Source of the DNA: Diplonema papillatum | Taxonomy: Eukaryota > Euglenozoa > Diplonemea > Diplonemida > Diplonemidae | Length of the DNA: 64,000 bases | Direction: 5' to 3' | NCBI GenBank assembly: GCA_030068145.1 | Contig: JAPJBO010000941.1 | Coordinates: forward strand, 23,139 to 87,138 | Shown here: piece by piece, positions 38,655-50,351 of the stretch | Position numbering within the stretch: the stretch's first letter is position 1 | How the letters are laid out: each line of letters starts with the position of its first letter | Translations under genes and position numbers: made by a program | The notes under the pieces: model-generated | The model's input: the letters and a program-made list of their open reading frames with translations, nothing else | Database searches by the model: none | What the model was told of the DNA's origin: nothing

Positions 38655-38990
38655 CGTGCGCGGGTACATGGTGAACATGGCGAACCTCGGGGCCGCAGGG
38701 TGCGTCCCGCGTCGAATTGTACATTTGTGCTGGGCTTTCGAAGCAACGCCGTTCGGCTTGCACGGCTCGCGGCCAGCTTCTCGCAACCGACGCTGCTCGG
38801 CCATCTCGCTGCCCGTCCCCTCGTCCACCTTCGTGCGCCAGCGCGCGTGGGTGCATGGCGAACCTGGGGCGGGTTTGCGGGCGCGCCCTGCGTCGTATTG
38901 TGCACTCGAGCCGGTGAACCCTCCCCGCTGGGCTCGAAAAGCAACGCCGGTCGGTTTGCCCGCTTCTTGCGCGTACCGAAGGCTGCTCGG
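38610..38990 (+). repeat. ~190-bp tandem duplication of the RAD51D-like gene's 3' end
   Basis: CTCGCTGCCCGTCCC followed by CACCTTCGT recurs at about 38617 and 38805; the downstream landmarks GAACATGGCGAACCT and AAGCAACGCCG recur at about 38670/38850 and 38742/38938. The copies are diverged and lack the downstream stop in the same frame, so the duplicated codons are not part of the gene. Confidence 0.85.
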
Positions 38991-39902
38991 CCGTTCCCCC
39001 GGACCGGTCAGCCGGGGCATTGACCGTTTGTCCCGGCGGCTACTGTTCGAAGGCCCGCCTGTTGCTGGCTGTGTCGGCACTCACGTCTCGCGGCCGCAGA
39101 CACGGTCGTGCCCGTCCAACTCCCTGGTTCTCGGGACTTGGCGAGTTGTGCTGCAATAGTCTCGAAGGGGATCACGCACTCAAAACTTCGATTTGTATGC
39201 GTTCCGCAGTGAAACTGTTAATCCGTAGTAGCCACTCTTGTCGCTTGTTCTGCTACCCTAAACAGCCTGGCTGGTTTCGAGAGCTCAACTGAGTTTCGAG
39301 CCCTTAAATGTGTCACATTGCTCATGTGTAGCAGAGCCTCCCGGCCGGCTCCTAGGCTGGAAAATTAGAACGAACAGGCGTGAATCTACTCACGCCGCCC
39401 ATCGCCGCTGGCTCTCCCACTCTTACCTATCTGAGCGCAGCCTATCTCTCACCGGCTTTGCTGTAATACCTGACGATTTCCGTTCAGCCGACATCTTCCA
39501 CCTTCATTAGCATTCGCCACCCTCCGTTTTGCGCAGCCATTGAGCAACCCCTCGTAATTACAAGAGTCCCAGGACCATGACACCAATCACTGTTGGCTTC
39601 CACTGATCGCTCGGCCAGCAGCAGGTGAGTGCCGTCACCACGCTATACACGGCCTACTGTATGAGGTTTAGCATGTTTTGCACCATGTGGCATACCATGT
39701 GAAAAGACACAACATGTGATCATGATAATACAGTTGCGACCACATGTTATTGTCACATCATCAAGCATAGCATATTTAGTCACAAGCTATTTCCACAACA
39801 AGTCGGTTCTGCAGTCAGCTGGCTCGTTATGAGGTGCTCATTACCTCATTCGTGCCGCGCCCCAAACACGAATTCTGCAGGTGGGGGTGTGTGTATGAAG
39901 AC
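38991..39902. other. Intergenic with the left arm of an inverted repeat
   Basis: Apart from the arm at 39194-39369 nothing coding is visible. About 39670-39790 is AT-rich with ACATGTGA/TCACATG words. Confidence 0.55.
39194..39369 (+). repeat. Left arm of ~177-bp inverted repeat around SPRING
   Basis: TGTATGCGTTCCGCAGTGAA through CCTCCCGGCCGGCTCCTAGG to AAAATTAGA is the reverse complement of 40603-40780 at roughly 92% identity. Inner distance is about 1.23 kb. Confidence 0.93.
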
Positions 39903-40391
39903 ATGCGTGTGGCCGTCGGCCCCTCCCGCGCCGCCGTGCGACTCACCGTGACACTGCTTCTGCTGTCGGCGGCGAGCGATGCCGTGCAGGCGCTCGGGTG
40001 TAGGAACACGAAGCAAGGACGGCACCTGGTCTGCGACAGCGAAGGGATCGTGTGCGATGCCGAGATCACGGTGGACGGGTGCTGCCCGCAGGAGGAGGAC
40101 AGGCCGATGAGATACGTCTGCGACTCGTGTCTGGATAGCGCGAAGTGCTGCGAAGTGTACGAGCACTGCGTGTCGTGCTGCATGTCGCCGCAGCAGCGCG
40201 CCACGCGGGCCAGCGGCTTCGCGAAGAGGAAGGCGGTGTTCCCTTATTTCCGAGACGTGATCCGGAGCGGCGAGTTCAGCTACTGCGCGGCCCGCTGCCG
40301 GACGTCGTCCCGCTCGGTCTACCACCAAAACCGATATAGCACGCCGGACCATGTCTTCTGCTTCGGGTCGGCGCTCGACGACGGCGGGTGA
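39903..40391 (+). CDS. SPRING (SREBP-regulating gene protein, DUF2054)
   Basis: 162 aa from ATG 39903; a longer frame opens at 39834. A basic N-terminus precedes one membrane segment (VRLTVTLLLLSAASDAVQAL, about 12-31). The rest is Cys-rich and aligns by eye along its length with the SPRING1/C12orf49 family: CRNTKQGRHLV, a C-D-x-x-G-x-V-C start, VDGCCP, YVCDSCLDSAKCC, YEHCVSCCMSP, the FSYCAARCRTSS motif, YHQNRY and a final HVFCFG. In animals SPRING is a Golgi single-pass protein needed for SREBP cleavage through site-1 protease; its role in this organism is unknown. The gene lies between two inverted repeats. Single exon; the possible acceptor TTCTGCAG lies just upstream. Confidence 0.87.
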   Translation: MRVAVGPSRAAVRLTVTLLLLSAASDAVQALGCRNTKQGRHLVCDSEGIVCDAEITVDGCCPQEEDRPMRYVCDSCLDSAKCCEVYEHCVSCCMSPQQRATRASGFAKRKAVFPYFRDVIRSGEFSYCAARCRTSSRSVYHQNRYSTPDHVFCFGSALDDGG

Positions 40392-40602
40392 CCCCGTTTC
40401 CCGGGACGGAAGGCCACCCGTACAGGGCGCACCCCTTTCGTTGTGTGCAGCGCCGCTCGCCCGTCAATCCACGAACAGCAGCCGAGCGCATAAACAGTCT
40501 GCGTGAATGCCGCGTGCGGCGGCGGCTTGTCTTGCATATTCGGGAAAGGCTGATGCGGGCTGTGGAGGGAGGGACCGTTCCGAGAATGTGAGGCGGGGTA
40601 GA

Positions 40603-40780
40603 TCTAATTTTCCGGCCTAGGAGCCGGCCGGGAGGCTCTGCTACACATGAGCAATGCGACACGTTTAAGGGCTCGAAACTCCCAGTTGAGCTATCGAAAC
40701 CAGCCAGGCTGTTCAGGGTGGCAGAACAAGCGACAGGAGTGGCTACTACGGATTAACAGCTTCACTGCGGAACGCATACA
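40603..40780 (-). repeat. Right arm of ~177-bp inverted repeat around SPRING
   Basis: Inverse partner of 39194-39369 (TCTAATTTTCC, GAGCCGGCCGGGAGGCTCTG, GAGCAATGCGACACG, ending GAACGCATACA). Outer flanks do not match, and no obvious target-site duplication was found. Confidence 0.93.
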
Positions 40781-42089
40781 TCTCAGAGCCTGCGGTAGAG
40801 AAACCTACCCCGACTGGAGTAGCCTCGGAGTGCACCTTTGAGGCAACCAGCACCTGCTCCTTCTTGTTACAGCTTAAATGAAGGTCGGCAGCGGTTTAAC
40901 CTGAAAGTAATACACGCAAACAATTCACGAACGAGACAAACTGGTCAAAATGTGATGATGCGTGCTCGAAAGTATCCTCTCGTTGCTCTTTCCAGGGAAC
41001 GAAACCTGCTCTTCGCAGGCTTGGAACAAGTCGGGTTTGACACTAGTCTGACAGCATTCCAGGGTACGAGCATTTCTCGCTTGGAGGCAGTCGACTCCGT
41101 ATCTCTCGTGGGCACAGGAAGACTAGCACCTCTGCAACAAACCATTGGATCTCCATGGGAAGAACGCCTATTTCGAAGCAGACTTATGAGACGGCTTCCT
41201 ATTGCCCCTCGCACTTCTTTACCAGTGCCAGATCCTGTTCCGGCTAGGCTCACTACTTTGCGCAAGCTGTCGGTGGCAGGAACACTGCTCCAGGCATTCA
41301 TCGGAGACTGCACTCCTTTCCGTTAGTTGAAATGTCCTGACGCTTCGCGGTCGTCGCACAGCTGGCGCCGCCTCTAGCTCCTGCTTCCGAACCATCTTGG
41401 TCGAGCTTTTTTTGCATGTCCTTCGTTCGTTGCTCCAAATCGCCCAGCCGTTGCCAAATGATCTCGAGTCCGAGACAGGAGGCGCGAATATTGCCTACAC
41501 TCAAGATATCCAAGACTCAACCAAACCCTGCTCTTGATCACCCTCAACACTCAATGAACGCTTCAAACCGGATCGACTCGACCGATATACAATGGTAAGC
41601 AAGTCAATCATCGTCGAATCGAGCGTCGAACAGCAGTCTGAGAGATTCGATTTTCAGCAACACTCCGGGCATGGGCGAACCCAGCCCGCTAATGCAGTCG
41701 ACGACCTGATGAGTGTCATGCTTCTGCAATCCCATTGACTATCGTATCTGACAGCGGTCTTCGTCGTTCCCAGAGCCAAGACATCCACCGATAAGTGCAC
41801 GAGGTGACAAGGGCGAAAGTGCACACAGCAAAAGGCGAGAACATGCAATCATTCGGAACACTCAGACGGCACGCTAACAAAACGGGAAGCAATGTACTTG
41901 GTGTCGGTCACAAACAGTCCCGCACACTGGCTAGCCATAGCCCATAACGAAAGTGTACACCAAAGAAACAACCCGCACTCATATAGCCCTTCATATTTCT
42001 GCCGGCTGGTGCAGGGCAGGATATGGGAGCTGATATGTGCTGATAAAGCGCTGCATATCGGGGTCACCATCCGCTCCACCATCCACTAG
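40781..42089. other. Intergenic; no supported gene
   Basis: Frames at 40838-41326 and its complement lack domain features. About 41893-41975 (CTTGGTGTCGGTCACAAAC, CTGGCTAGCCATAG, GAAAGTGTA) is a diverged copy of element B and its left flank at 49541-49590. Confidence 0.5.
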
Positions 42090-45000
42090 GAGGTTGGTGT
42101 TGGTGTACACAACCACATACCAATACGTAGTACCACCACGTAGTACCACACGGTACTACAGGGTACTCTGTAGGTAGTATGTAGGTAGTATGTATACCAC
42201 CATACTACGTATGTGTGTATAACACCACCACACCATGCTGCTGAGGACCTCGGTATGGGTACAGATCCACCCCAGGACCTAGTATCCACCCACCTCAGCA
42301 GCTCCTGAGGACGAGGTAGCAGACCCCGTAGAATACCACCTCACCTACGTAGCACCTTAAGGGGCGCTAAGAGGTGATATGGTGGTATATACGGTGGTAT
42401 GTAGATACCACATACTGCGTAGGTGTGTATACTAGCTACCGATAGACCCTCAGGATGACCTCGAGGTCCTCGTGACGAGCTCGGGATGCAATCCTCAGCT
42501 CCTCCGTGCACCCACGAGGTGTGGTATCTACCACCATACCACCACATACCACCACACGTAGTACCACAGGCACTACAGGGTGTATGTATAGGTAGTATGT
42601 AGGTAGTATGTATACCACCATACTACGTATGTGTGTATACTACCACGATACCGTAGCAGCTACAGGATGCAGGATGGGATATCCACCCACGCGGTGCTAT
42701 ATCCACCCACCTCCTGATGCTACGTGTTATCACATACCACCACATGCACCTACGTAGTACCACCACGTAGTACCAACATGGTACTACAGGGTACTACAGG
42801 GTACCATGTATGGTAGTATGTAGGTATGTATGTATCCGTAGTATAGGTAGTGGGGCGACCGGATACTCCTCGGAGAGATGGTCCCTGCACTCTAACTCGT
42901 CTCTCTCTCTCTCTCTGTATCCACCACCTACGTAGGTGTAATACTACGTCCTCATACCATCCACAGGATGACCTCGAGGTCCTGAGGACGAGCTCGGGAT
43001 GCAATCCTCAGCTCCTCCGTGCACCCACGAGGTGTGGTATCTACCACCATACCACCACATACCACCACACGTAGTACCACAGGCACTACAGGGTGTATGT
43101 ATAGGTAGTATGTAGGTAGTATGTATACCACCATACTACGTATGTGTGTATACTACCACGATACCGTAGCAGCTACAGGATGCAGGACGGGATATCCACC
43201 GCTGCGTGGTGTATCCACCGACCTCCTGATGCTACGTGGTATCACATACCACCACATACCACCACACGTAGTACCACAGGCACTACAGGGTGTATGTATA
43301 GGTAGTATGTAGGTAGTATGTATACCACCATACTACGTATGTGTATACACTACCACGATACCGCTGCTGCTGAGGACCTCGGGATGGGTACAGATCCACT
43401 AGTATCCACCCACCTCAGCAGCTCCTGAGGATACGGTAGCAGACCCCGTAGAATACCACCTCACCTACGTAGCACCTTAAGGGGCGCTAAGAGGTGATAT
43501 GGTGGTATATACGGTGGTATGTAGTTACCACATACTGCGTAGGTGTGGTATACTAGCTACCAATATACCCTCAGGATGACCTCGAGGTCCTGAGGACGAG
43601 CTCGGGATGCAATCCTCAGCTCCTCCGTGCACCCACGAGGTGTGGTATCTACCACCATACAACCACGTAGTACCACCACGTAGTACCACAGGCACTACAG
43701 GGTACTCTGTAGGTAGTATGTAGGTAGTATGTATACCACCATACTACGTATGTGTGTATACTAACGATACCGTAGCAGCTACAGGATGCAGGATGGGATA
43801 TCCACCCACGCGGTGCTATATCCACCCACCTCCTGACGCTACGTGGTATCACATACCACCACATGCACCTACGTAGTACCACCACGTAGTACCACATGGT
43901 ACTACAGGGTAGTATGTATGGTAGTATGTAGTAGTATGTAGTACGTATGTATACACAGGTGTACATACTACGTCCTCATACCACCCAGGATGTGCCACCA
44001 CGAGCTCGTGGTTGCTAGGTACCGGGATACGATGCAGCACGGATGCATCTATCCATCCACCTACCATCCTAGGTAGCAGCATACCACAGGTAGTACATAC
44101 TACTACGTGGTATACATACACCTACGTATGCATAGGATGCTACTACGTATGTATGTACTGCTACTAGCACCACAGCTGCTGCTGGTATCCCGTGGTTGGT
44201 GTACTCACACACACCGCGTAGGTATCCACAGCACCTCGGTGTACTGCTACGTGGTATCACATACAGTACGTAGGTATGGTATATACATACCACCTACTAC
44301 GGTGTATAGCTACGTAGCATCCTCCTCTGCTAGTACGTATGCACTGCACAGCATGCAGTAGCACTACACAGCAGCGGATGGATATGCTGTTGATGCTCAG
44401 CAGAGCGGTGCGTAGGTATCTACCACCACAGCTGCTAGTGCTCTACACAGCAGTACCACATGTAGTACTGCATGTAGGTATGTACGTAGTACTCCTACCT
44501 ATGCATACGTAGGTGTATACCCATGGTACACTGCTACGTGGTGTGTGCATACACTACACCATCAGCAGCATGTGGTATGCAGCACGTAGTACTACTAGGT
44601 GTACCACCACAATACCACCTCCTAACTAGTACACTAGGACGGATGTGCAGAGGACCCGTACGGTGCCCTCAGCATGCTCCTAGATGCACTGCTGGTAGGT
44701 GGTATGCAGTGGTGTGGTGTACACAGTGCACTGCTACGCGTATACGCAGTAGCACATGCGCTGATGCACAGGTGCGTTGATGCCGGTATCTAGTGATATG
44801 GCATACACCGTACCAGTACATGTACACCTACATGCGTAGTGCATGCGTGTAGCAGCACAGTGCGTATACGCAATACCTAAGCCCGCAGGAGGAGCGTGGT
44901 ATCGGTACACAGCACGTGTGCACACTGTACACTGCAGTACGTAGGTAGCACCCTAGTATTGGTCCCAATACTGGCATATGAGGATGGATATGCAGAGGAC

Positions 45001-45362
45001 CGTCACGGTGCCCTCAGCATCCCCGCATAGTGCCATATTGCACCCATACGTGTAGGTGTATTGCACCACGCAGCGTACGTTGCTCTGCAGCAGCAGATGC
45101 ACGAGCTCGTGTAGAGGTTGCTGATGCCGGTATCAGGTGATACCAGCACATAGCATCCCTCTGTGCATACGTGGTGGTACAGTGTACACGTGCATGCATG
45201 CACACGTATACACGTAGTACCTAAGTATACAGCATGTAGCTACTACTCGTAGTGCACACGTGCTGCTGCTAGGTGGTGTATGCAGACAGCGTACTGGTCC
45301 TCAGGAGGTGGTCCAGGACCGGATATCCCCGATATCAGGGTCTGAGGTCCCAACCCCGGGGC

Positions 45363-46222
45363 CAGAAACGCTTGTGTCTGCGGCCTACGCGCGCGCGCGT
45401 AGTATATATACACCGACCTGCTACCCGGGATCTGACCCCGAGCATGGACCAGGTCCTAATATGGCCCAAAATGGACCCGGTAATGCGCAGGTGGATGCAC
45501 GGTGGTATACACACCACACACCGTATACCCCTCTATACGGGATCAACCGTGTAGTGGTGTGTGCACGTGGTGCTGTGTAGGTGGTATATACAGGACGCAG
45601 AAGGGGTCTCTGGAGGGGCCATATTGGGGTCCAGAGGGTCGATACCCCGGATCCCAGGTCCCACCTCCAGAAACGCTTGTGTCTGCGGCCTACGCGCGCG
45701 CGCGTAGTATATATATACCAACCTGCTGGGGTCGATATCGGGGGGTCAGATCGGGGATATGGGGTATACCGGGGTAGGGATATGCACAGGGAATGCATCC
45801 GCTGTACACCACCACATACCACCACCACACCACGTAGGTACTGTATCATACGGTGTAGGTGGTGTGTACATACGCACTCCACAGCGAGTGCATACTGTGT
45901 GTATAGGTGACCCCATTATGGTCCTCAGGTGCTGAGGTGGGTAATCACCCCATGTACCGGTATTGGGACCACCTGTGGAGCAGGAATGCACCACCTACGT
46001 ACACTGTGGTATGCACTACAGCATACCGTATCCCCTCTATACGGGATCAACCGTGTAGTGGTGGTGGTATGTAGTGCACTGCTACGTGGTGTGTATAGGT
46101 CCCAATACAGGCCCCAATATGGCCCACATACCGGGATCCAGCTCCCAGACCCCAGATCCCAGGACCGCGGACCAAGAAACGCTTGTGTCTGCGGCCTACG
46201 CGCGCGCGCGTAGTATATATAC
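45363..46222. repeat. Three copies of a 48-bp block with a CGCGCGCGCG core
   Basis: AGAAACGCTTGTGTCTGCGG followed by CCTACGCGCGCGCGCGTAG and TATATATA occurs at 45363-45410, 45666-45716 and 46166-46222. The TACGCGCGCGCGCGTA core is strictly alternating and palindromic. Confidence 0.95.
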
Positions 46223-46429
46223 AGAGATATAGGGGGGTCGATCCAGGACGGGGTAGGATATCGGGGGTAGGACCAGGGTATACAGGGGGTCAGCAGGGAT
46301 CCACCAGCAGGGATCCACGGTACCAGCAGCACACCCCGGTAGATGGGCTGTATGCCTATACCCTAGTGCACCCCGCAGCACCCGCTGTACCTGTAGGATG
46401 CCCCTGAGAGAGTGAGGTGAACGACGGAG

Positions 46430-46650
46430 GAGAGAGCCGCCGAGAGCGCGCACTGAGTGCGCGCTTGCGCGGAGTCGCGCGCCCAGCGCGCGGAGCGTTA
46501 GCCCGTAGGGCTTCCACCCGCCCGCGGGTGGAAGCCCTACGGGCTTCACCTGGCCTGGAGCGGGAGTGCGCGCATGCTGCGCACGCACACGCTTACCTTG
46601 CCTGGAGCAGGGAGTGCGCGCGGGCTGCGCACCCACGTGCTTACCTTACC
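46430..46650. repeat. GC-rich cluster of perfect palindromes
   Basis: Two exact hairpins: 46445-46454 with 46456-46465 (AGCGCGCACT / AGTGCGCGCT), and 46501-46521 with 46524-46544 (21-bp arms, GCCCGTAGGGCTTCCACCCG plus C, 2-bp loop). They are followed by two GGAGTGCGCGC...GCGCAC repeats (about 46562 and 46611). Sharply different composition from the surrounding island. Confidence 0.9.
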
Positions 46651-46989
46651 GTACGGAGTACCACACACAGAGAGTACTGCGTAGTATCAGCACGTGCCTG
46701 CTGCTGCTGCGTAGTATCACCTGCACCTACGGAGTACCACACACAGAGAGTACTGCATAGTATCAGCACGTGACTGCTGCTGCTGTGTAGTATCACCCGC
46801 TGCTGTGTCCTCTACCACATACCGAGGAGGTGCTGTGTATGCATACACATACGTTGCTGCTGCTACGTACACCTACTACGTGTGGAGAGGATAGCAGTAC
46901 GTGCTACTGCATGGTGGTGTATGCATACACTACGTGCTGCTGCTACGTGGTATCACATACCACTGCATGCTGCTACGTGCACCGTGTAG

Positions 46990-47300
46990 ATGCTACGTAC
47001 GCATACGCTGCTGCTGCTACGTGCTGCTGCTACGTGGTATCACATACCACTGCATGCTGCTGCTACGTGCTGCTACACCGTGTGCTGCTACACGCAGTAC
47101 GCATACGCTGCTGCTGCTACGTGCTGCTGCTACGTGGTATCACATACCACTGCATGCTGCTGCTACGTGCTGCTACACCGTGTGCTGCTACACGCAGTAC
47201 GCATACGCTGCTGCTGCTACGTGCTGCTGCTACGTGGTATCACATACCACTGCATGCTGCTGCTACGTACTGCTACACCGTGTGCTGCTACGCGCTGCTA
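46990..47300 (+). repeat. 100-bp tandem repeat x3 (CTGCTGCTACGT-rich)
   Basis: GCATACGCTGCTGCTGCTAC starts at exactly 47001, 47101 and 47201. Units contain TGGTATCACATACCA, an inverted repeat. The long open frames here are artefacts of CTG/TAC codon-like words. Confidence 0.93.
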
Positions 47301-49260
47301 CTGCTAGTGATGCACCGCTGCATGCTGTACTGCTAGTACGTGCTGCTGGTGTATGCATCTACTACGTGTAGAGGATGGTAGCATGTATCCTACGTGCTGA
47401 TGCACCGCTGCATGCTGTACTGCTAGTACGTGCTGCTGGTGGTATGCATCTACTACGTGTAGAGGATACGTATACGCTGCTACGTGCTGCTGCTACGTGG
47501 TATCACATACTACTGCATGCTGCTGCTACGTGTAGAGGATACAGTGCTGCTGCTGTGCTGCTGTGTGGTGGTGTGTGCATGCATACACATACGTGCTGCT
47601 GCTACGTACACCCACTAGCATGTACTGCTACATGCACCATGCTGCTACTGCTGATGCACCGCTGCTGCTACGCTGCTACGCGCTGTACTGCTAGTACGCA
47701 TGCACCACCTGCTGCTGATGCACAGCACGTGCTGCTGATGCACCGTAGTATGGTGTGGTGGTATCTACTACCTACTGAGGATACGTAGCTGCGTGCTGTG
47801 GTATCACATACACACACCGTGCTATGCTCTACGTAGGTATGTACACCACCTGCTGTGGATGGATACACCGTATGATGCTACGCCCATCGTGGTATGGTAT
47901 CCACTGCTGCTGCTGGTATGCTATGCTCTGCTGCCACGCTGCACAGTGCATCGTGCATCCACAGCTGATGGTATGGTATGAGGACTGCTGGTGGTATCCA
48001 TCCACCGCTATCCATCTACCTAGCATCTACCAGTGGTTGGTGGTAGCTCTACGCCTACACGCGTACTCTCTATATATAGTACTACGCGTGTGTGTATGAG
48101 GACCCACATCACCATGGTATGCCACGACGGCTGCTCTGCGTAGTCACGTAGACACAGCGTAGCCCTTCGTGGGCGGACGCTACAGCGCTCCGTAGTCCTA
48201 GCAGGACATCGATAGCAGCGTCCTGGTGATGGTGACCTGTCAGGACACAGTCCACATGTTCCACCAACACCTACCGAAGGACTGAGCATACACAGAGAGC
48301 ACTGTGCTGCTATCCCGTAGATGCACCTCCTAGGTATCACCACGAGGACGGTGCATGCACAGCACGAGCTCCTCTGCTAGCTACTACGAGTACTGCACCA
48401 CGCAGCACGAGCTCATCCTCTAGTGCACCAGCTACGTAGCTACGTAGTATCCTCTACCGGCTGTAGGATGGTATGTGGTATCCACCACACACAGTCCTCT
48501 TGTAGTATACACACAGCCACGTAGTATCCTCTACGGGTGTACTGTGGTGTGCATGCACAGCGCATCAGTGCCAGTGTGTACACAGCGTAGTGAGGTCATG
48601 GTATCAGCTGTGGTAGCAGTATCCTCTACCGGCTGTAGGATGGTATGTGGTATCCACCACACACAGTCCTAGTGTATGCATACACCCAGCTACGTAGTAT
48701 CCTCTACGGGTGTACCACACAGTGGTAGTGGATGCATCCACCACAGCGTAGTAAGGTAATGTCCTCCGCTGCGTAGTACGCTGTACGGTAGATGGTATGC
48801 TATCAGCAGCCACCAACCACTCAGCACCACCAGCAGTATCCTCTACGTGCTGTAGGACGGTATGTGGTAGCACCAGCAGCCACTACACATCCTACGTTGT
48901 ATGGTATCGTGGTATGCATCAGCAGCCACTGTCACTATACAATGCACCGTAGTGCTACGAGGACGCGGTAGAGTGTGTGGTGGTTGCTCCCACCCTCATT
49001 ATACCCACCTACGTAGTCACCGGCGTAGGCAGTAGCCTCCCATCCTACGGGCCTAATGCGCCCTGAGGAGGTGGCTAATATGGCCAAGTGTGTATGGGTC
49101 CAGGGATCCATGCCATATTGGGCCATTCTGCACTAGCCACTATGGTACACCAACCACGGGGTGGATGTAGGTGCGCCATACCTCCTAGTTACGAGGGTGG
49201 GAGGTCCACCATCCTACCTACCATAGGGCAGGTAGGTGTGGTATGGACAGACCCATCCAC

Positions 49261-49550
49261 TGTACGCACGTGCGAGGAATGCTCCGGTCGAATGCATAGG
49301 TCCGTGCGATCTTTTTATGGATCGGGACGTCACGCTTGTGGCAGGACACCGAGCAAGTACGGTATCGAAGCAGAAAGAGGGGAAGACCAGCTGGAGGAAG
49401 GCGCTGCGAAGGGAGACTTGGGCCGCCGCCCCTTCGCGGCCGTTGCTCTAAGAGAACCGATACGAGCTGCATGGCAACCCCTGCTCAACATGCATGCGCG
49501 TGGGGGGCCCAAGACTAAATTCAAAGCGAATTTCTTCTTGGTGTCGGTCG
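49261..49550. other. Boundary sequence; no gene seen
   Basis: Normal-composition sequence between the island and element B. Short overlapping frames only. Confidence 0.4.
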
Positions 49551-50100
49551 CAACACTTACAAACATGGCTAGCCGTAGTTAAAGTGTATAAGCATACATA
49601 ACATGCAGGGTCAAAACCTTGTGTCTTTTTGGTAAATGGCCACCCATTTTTTTCGGAAAAAAATTGGGGGTTTAAAAATTAAAATTTTGGAACAAACACT
49701 GCAGTAATTTTTGATGAAGTTGAGCAGTTCTTTTTTTCCAATTTTTTTTTACCAAACATTAAATGTTGGAGGAAATGAGAAGCTCGTCGCCGCAAACCGT
49801 GGCGTTTTCACTTGCGTCCTGAATCCAGCTTTACGTAAAAAACGATCAGGCACGGCGTTCAACGAAAACAACTCTCTCTTCACATCATCATCATCATCAT
49901 TAGTTTTGTATCAGCCGCGGTTGTGCGAGTGACGAGCTCTTATTTTGGGGGCCATCGGCCCCGCGGGAGCGTTTTAAAAAGACACAAGGTTTTGACCCTG
50001 CATGATAAGCATACCTACTACTCTCATACTACCCGCCTCACAGCCTCAATGGTCAACCGGAGACCCTAAAACACCGAACCTCTAAACCACAATAAACGCT
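49551..50100 (+). mobile_element. Element B, copy split by a MITE
   Basis: 49551-49597 and 50005-50100 together equal the reverse complement of 815-949 with about two mismatches. The MITE sits at the internal ATAAGCATAC, which is present on both sides here but only once at 815-949. Confidence 0.85.
49602..50004 (+). mobile_element. MITE copy 3 (403 bp) with an internal insertion
   Basis: Ends CATGCAGGGTCAAAACCTTG and its inverse. The interior matches copy 1 up to TTGAGCAGTTC and again from GGGGCCATCGGCCCCGCGGG. Between them about 193 bp (49751-49943), absent from copies 1 and 2, contain (CAT)n at about 49881-49898. Flanking duplication ATAAGCATAC, 8-10 bp depending on where the ends are drawn; compatible with hAT- or Mutator-like cut-and-paste elements (family knowledge). 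Confidence 0.85.
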
Positions 50101-50351
50101 AGAACCCATTTTAACAACGGTCCCACCGAGACCCTAAACCCCCGGAATCTCAAGCGAAACTTTTAACTCTAAACCAACTCTCACACCAACACAGGGAGAG
50201 CCCCCGTCCCTCTCCCCCTCCCCGCCCTGACCCACCACAGCCACCCGAACCTTCCTCCGCCCGGGGGAGGCGACGAAGAACGAACAGAAAGAGAAAATAA
50301 GCGGAAGAACCGCAGACCCCCCCTGGCCCCGCCGCGCCCGCCCGGCCGACG

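Larger units (their letters stand above)
42090..49260. repeat. 7-kb island of alternating pyrimidine/purine words
   Basis: The whole stretch is assembled from words such as TACGTA, GTAC, CATG, GTATGTGTGTATAC, CCACCATACC and CTGCTGCTACGT, with no coding potential beyond word-repeat artefacts. Higher-order repeats occur. A ~230-bp block starting GATGACCTCGAGGTCCT is present at about 42453, 42967 and 43575. CTGAGGACCTCGG begins a ~200-bp block at 42241 and 43373. Two CCCTCTATACGGGATCAACC blocks lie at 45531 and 46033. A 48-bp CG-run block is present three times. Many stretches are strictly alternating Y-R and so are Z-DNA- or cruciform-prone. Origin unknown. Confidence 0.85.

Noticed and set aside
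37487-39080. Minus-strand frames of 485 and 516 aa
   Set aside because: GC-rich shadows of the RAD51D-like gene, Arg/Ala/Pro-rich without motifs; the plus strand has Walker A and B.
40838-41326. 162-aa plus frame and 122-aa complementary frame
   Set aside because: Mutually overlapping, Arg/Ser/Thr-rich, no secondary-structure rhythm or motif.
46830-47788. Frames of 105-168 aa rich in CCYVLLLRGITYH
   Set aside because: Produced by CTG/TAC word repeats with a 100-bp period; every frame is open because the words lack stops.
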